From Quercus robur (lineage: Eukaryota > Streptophyta > Magnoliopsida > Fagales > Fagaceae), in the NCBI RefSeq assembly GCF_932294415.1, contig NC_065537.1, positions 52,186,302 through 52,250,301 on the forward strand: a stretch of 64,000 nucleotides of DNA. Direction: 5' to 3'. A program made the position numbers and the translations under genes. Below the pieces are notes generated by a model. It made no database searches. It was not told the origin of the DNA and saw only the letters and a program-made list of their open reading frames with translations. Below, in pieces: positions 62,040-64,000 of this stretch (positions are counted from its first letter, which is position 1; the number at the start of each line of letters is the position of its first letter).

Positions 62040-63316
62040 GTGCAAAATGAGCACTAGAAATAAAACCACTAGTCTGTGCAAGTGTGTGTATCTTTAATTT
62101 CACTCGGTTTCTTTCCGCTCTTCCTTTCTCATATTTTCTTTCTTTCCTTCTTTCTCTCTAGCTTTCCTCCATGTGGCTGTAAAACTAGTCTCCTCTGCAC
62201 CTTCCTCGTTACTTCCCACTTCTCATTCTCTCTCTCTCTTTGAGTCTCCCCCACCTTTGCTTTGGACTTTGGACCTCAAAAGATTCTTGGGTCAGTTTCT
62301 TCTTCATGTGATCGGTGAGTTTTTTTTTTTGTTTTTGTTTTTTTTTTTTTTTTTCCTCTAAATATCTACTGTTCTTTGAATATACCCTTTTACTTATTTT
62401 GCTTCATGGTGTCATGTAAATCTGGTTTAGGATTGTTGGTTTGTGAATCTGTTTGATTATGAAGTTCAATGGTTGAAGTATAGGCACAAGCTTTTGGTGC
62501 AGAGTACTGGGTTTTTTTTTTTTTTTTTTAATGATTATGGTTGTGGAATTTGGCTGATATTATGGGATTTGGATGTGAATTTTAGGTTCATGTCATTTCT
62601 GTTTCTGGTTTCAGAACATATTCTTGTGAGTTAGTATATTCTTGTGAATTTTTGCTTTTTGGTTATTACTGGTGGCTGAGAAAAATGTAGAAAAGATGGG
62701 ATAAGAAAAGAGAAGATTGAATTTTTATGACTTTTGTTAGGATTCTAAAAATAAAAAATAAAAGAAGATAACTTCAATTTAATTGACTTAAATAGTTGAA
62801 ATAGACCCTTTTTTTTTCCTGGAATAGACCCAGTTCAGTGCATGATTTAAAAAATAAAAAATAAAAAACAGTAAAATTGGATTGATTTTGGATGCATGAA
62901 AGTTTTAGATGCCATATATATAAATACACACACATAGATTCCAACATAAACAAAGCAAAGCTAAGACAGTGACAGCTTTTGGTTATTCATTGTTAATCAG
63001 ATTATTGTTTTGGACTTGTTTATCCAAGAAAATGAAAAATTCTTCTCTCTCTACTTGCTGTGGAAGTCTTGACTTAAGGGCTTGTTAAATCCCTTCAAAG
63101 CCAACAAGGAGAGCTGGTTAAAAGAATTGGGATTGTTTCAAAGTTTCTCTGATTTTTTGAGTTTTTTTGTTACAAGAAGCTGATTCTCTTGTTCTTTCAG
63201 TTGTTTGTCTTGGCTATTTGGTCATAGTTTAGTTTTTGATATTTAGTCCATAATTGAAATATATGATGGCAGGTTTGGCTTAGAGACTGTGTGTCTCAGA
63301 TTTTCTGGGGTAAGAT
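62040..63316 (+). promoter_or_regulatory. Probable 5' UTR with intron of the DUF668 gene
   Basis: A pyrimidine-rich leader (62100-62270, TCTTTCTTTCCTTCTTTCTC) leads to a donor ATCG|GTGAGT at 62315. An acceptor GATGGCAG|GTTTGG at 63272/63273 lies 44 bp before the start codon, giving a ~960-bp 5' UTR intron. Two minimal upstream ORFs are in the leader: ATG TGG CTG TAA (62171-62182) and ATG TGA (62306-62311), if transcription starts before them. The transcription start is not known from sequence. Confidence 0.55.
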
Positions 63317-64000
63317 ATGGTTGTGGAAGGGTGGTTTCGTAGTCTGTGGAAGACTCCACGGAAGCATGAGGCTGGTCCTGGGAAGGCTGTGATTGGAGTG
63401 TTAGCATTTGAAGTTGCAAGCTTGATGTCTAAGCTGGTTCATCAATGGCAATCTTTAAGTGATAAGCAAATTTCTAAATTGAGAGAAGAGATCACAAATT
63501 CAGTGGGTATAAAGAAGCTTGTCTCGGAAGATGAGGCTTTCATTGGAAGGTTGATATGTGCAGAGATGTTTGAGAACATGGTACATGTGGCAAAATCTGT
63601 GGCCAGGATTGGGAAGAAGTGCAGTGATCCTAGTTTGAAGAATTTTGAGCATGATTTTGAGGTTCTAATCAACAGCGGCAATGACACATATGGGTGGGAA
63701 TTTTCATCGAGGAAGATGGAAAAGAAAGTCAAGAAGATGGAAAGGTTTGTTGCAGCAAATGCGAACTTGTATCAGGAAATGGAGATTTTTTCAGATCTAG
63801 AACAGACTCTAAGGAGAATGAAGGCTAATGATGACTCAGATGGTGTACATTTGCTTGAATATCAGAAGAAGGTTACATGGAAACGGCAGGAGGTGAAAAA
63901 TTTGCAACATATCTCTCTGTGGAACAAGACTTACGATTACACGGTTCGTCTTTTGGCAGGATCTATTTTCACAATATTCAGAAGGATCAAACATGTCTTT
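63317..64000 (+). CDS. DUF3475/DUF668 domain protein, PSK SIMULATOR-like (partial, 5' end)
   Basis: The frame is open from ATG at 63317 to the window edge (228 codons), cut by the window. After a short N terminus (MVVEGWFRSLWKTP) comes the DUF3475-type segment KAVIGVLAFEVASLMSKLVH, then KLVSEDEAFIGRLICAEMFE, HVAKSVARIGKKC, FSSRKMEKKVKKMERFVAAN and LYQEMEIFSDLEQTLRRM. It ends LLAGSIFTIFRRIKHVF, the linker usually preceding DUF668. Arabidopsis relatives include the PSI proteins, linked to phytosulfokine signalling and growth, and uncharacterised DUF668 proteins of about 400-600 aa. I judge family membership secure and the PSI assignment less so. Confidence 0.85.
   Translation, partial: MVVEGWFRSLWKTPRKHEAGPGKAVIGVLAFEVASLMSKLVHQWQSLSDKQISKLREEITNSVGIKKLVSEDEAFIGRLICAEMFENMVHVAKSVARIGKKCSDPSLKNFEHDFEVLINSGNDTYGWEFSSRKMEKKVKKMERFVAANANLYQEMEIFSDLEQTLRRMKANDDSDGVHLLEYQKKVTWKRQEVKNLQHISLWNKTYDYTVRLLAGSIFTIFRRIKHVF

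Overview
This window is nuclear DNA from a plant. It is AT-rich, has long introns with GT/AG splice sites, and is dominated by plant transposons (Ty3/gypsy, Ty1/copia, L1-type LINE, Helitrons, Mutator-like elements, MITEs). Repeat style suggests a woody eudicot, possibly Fagales; that placement is a guess.

Three protein-coding loci are convincing. Two are tandem copies, both on the + strand, of a seven-exon GABA transporter 1-like amino acid permease: copy A at 3381-20797 (457 aa) and copy B at 39703-47302 (456 aa). The third is the 5' end of a DUF3475/DUF668 (PSK SIMULATOR-like) gene starting at 63317 and running off the right edge.

The two transporters sit in a large duplicated block: A about 2368-28430, B about 39048-53565. 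Colinear homology continues beyond the genes on both sides. The copies differ mainly by later insertions. Copy A gained a duplicated promoter segment with a small foldback element, a ~10.4 kb Tat-like Ty3/gypsy element plus a Ty1/copia remnant in intron 3, a Helitron downstream, and an LTR-like insertion that itself holds a Pack-MULE carrying a 40S ribosomal protein S2 fragment. Copy B gained a Helitron whose terminal CTAG lies exactly at the end of the coding region and supplies the stop codon; a 5'-truncated LINE is nested inside that Helitron. A minus-strand F-box gene lay in intron 3 before the duplication and has decayed differently in the two copies.

By region: 1-837 nothing recognised; 838-2117 Mutator-like element; 2368-28430 duplicated block A; 28430-39048 repeat-rich spacer (MITEs, solo LTRs, LINE relic, local duplications); 39048-53565 block B; 53565-56310 MITEs and a Helitron end with an exon-like capture; 56310-62040 AT-rich DNA with a recurrent foldback MITE; 62040-64000 5' UTR, UTR intron and start of the DUF668 gene. 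No tRNA, rRNA or CRISPR feature was seen.
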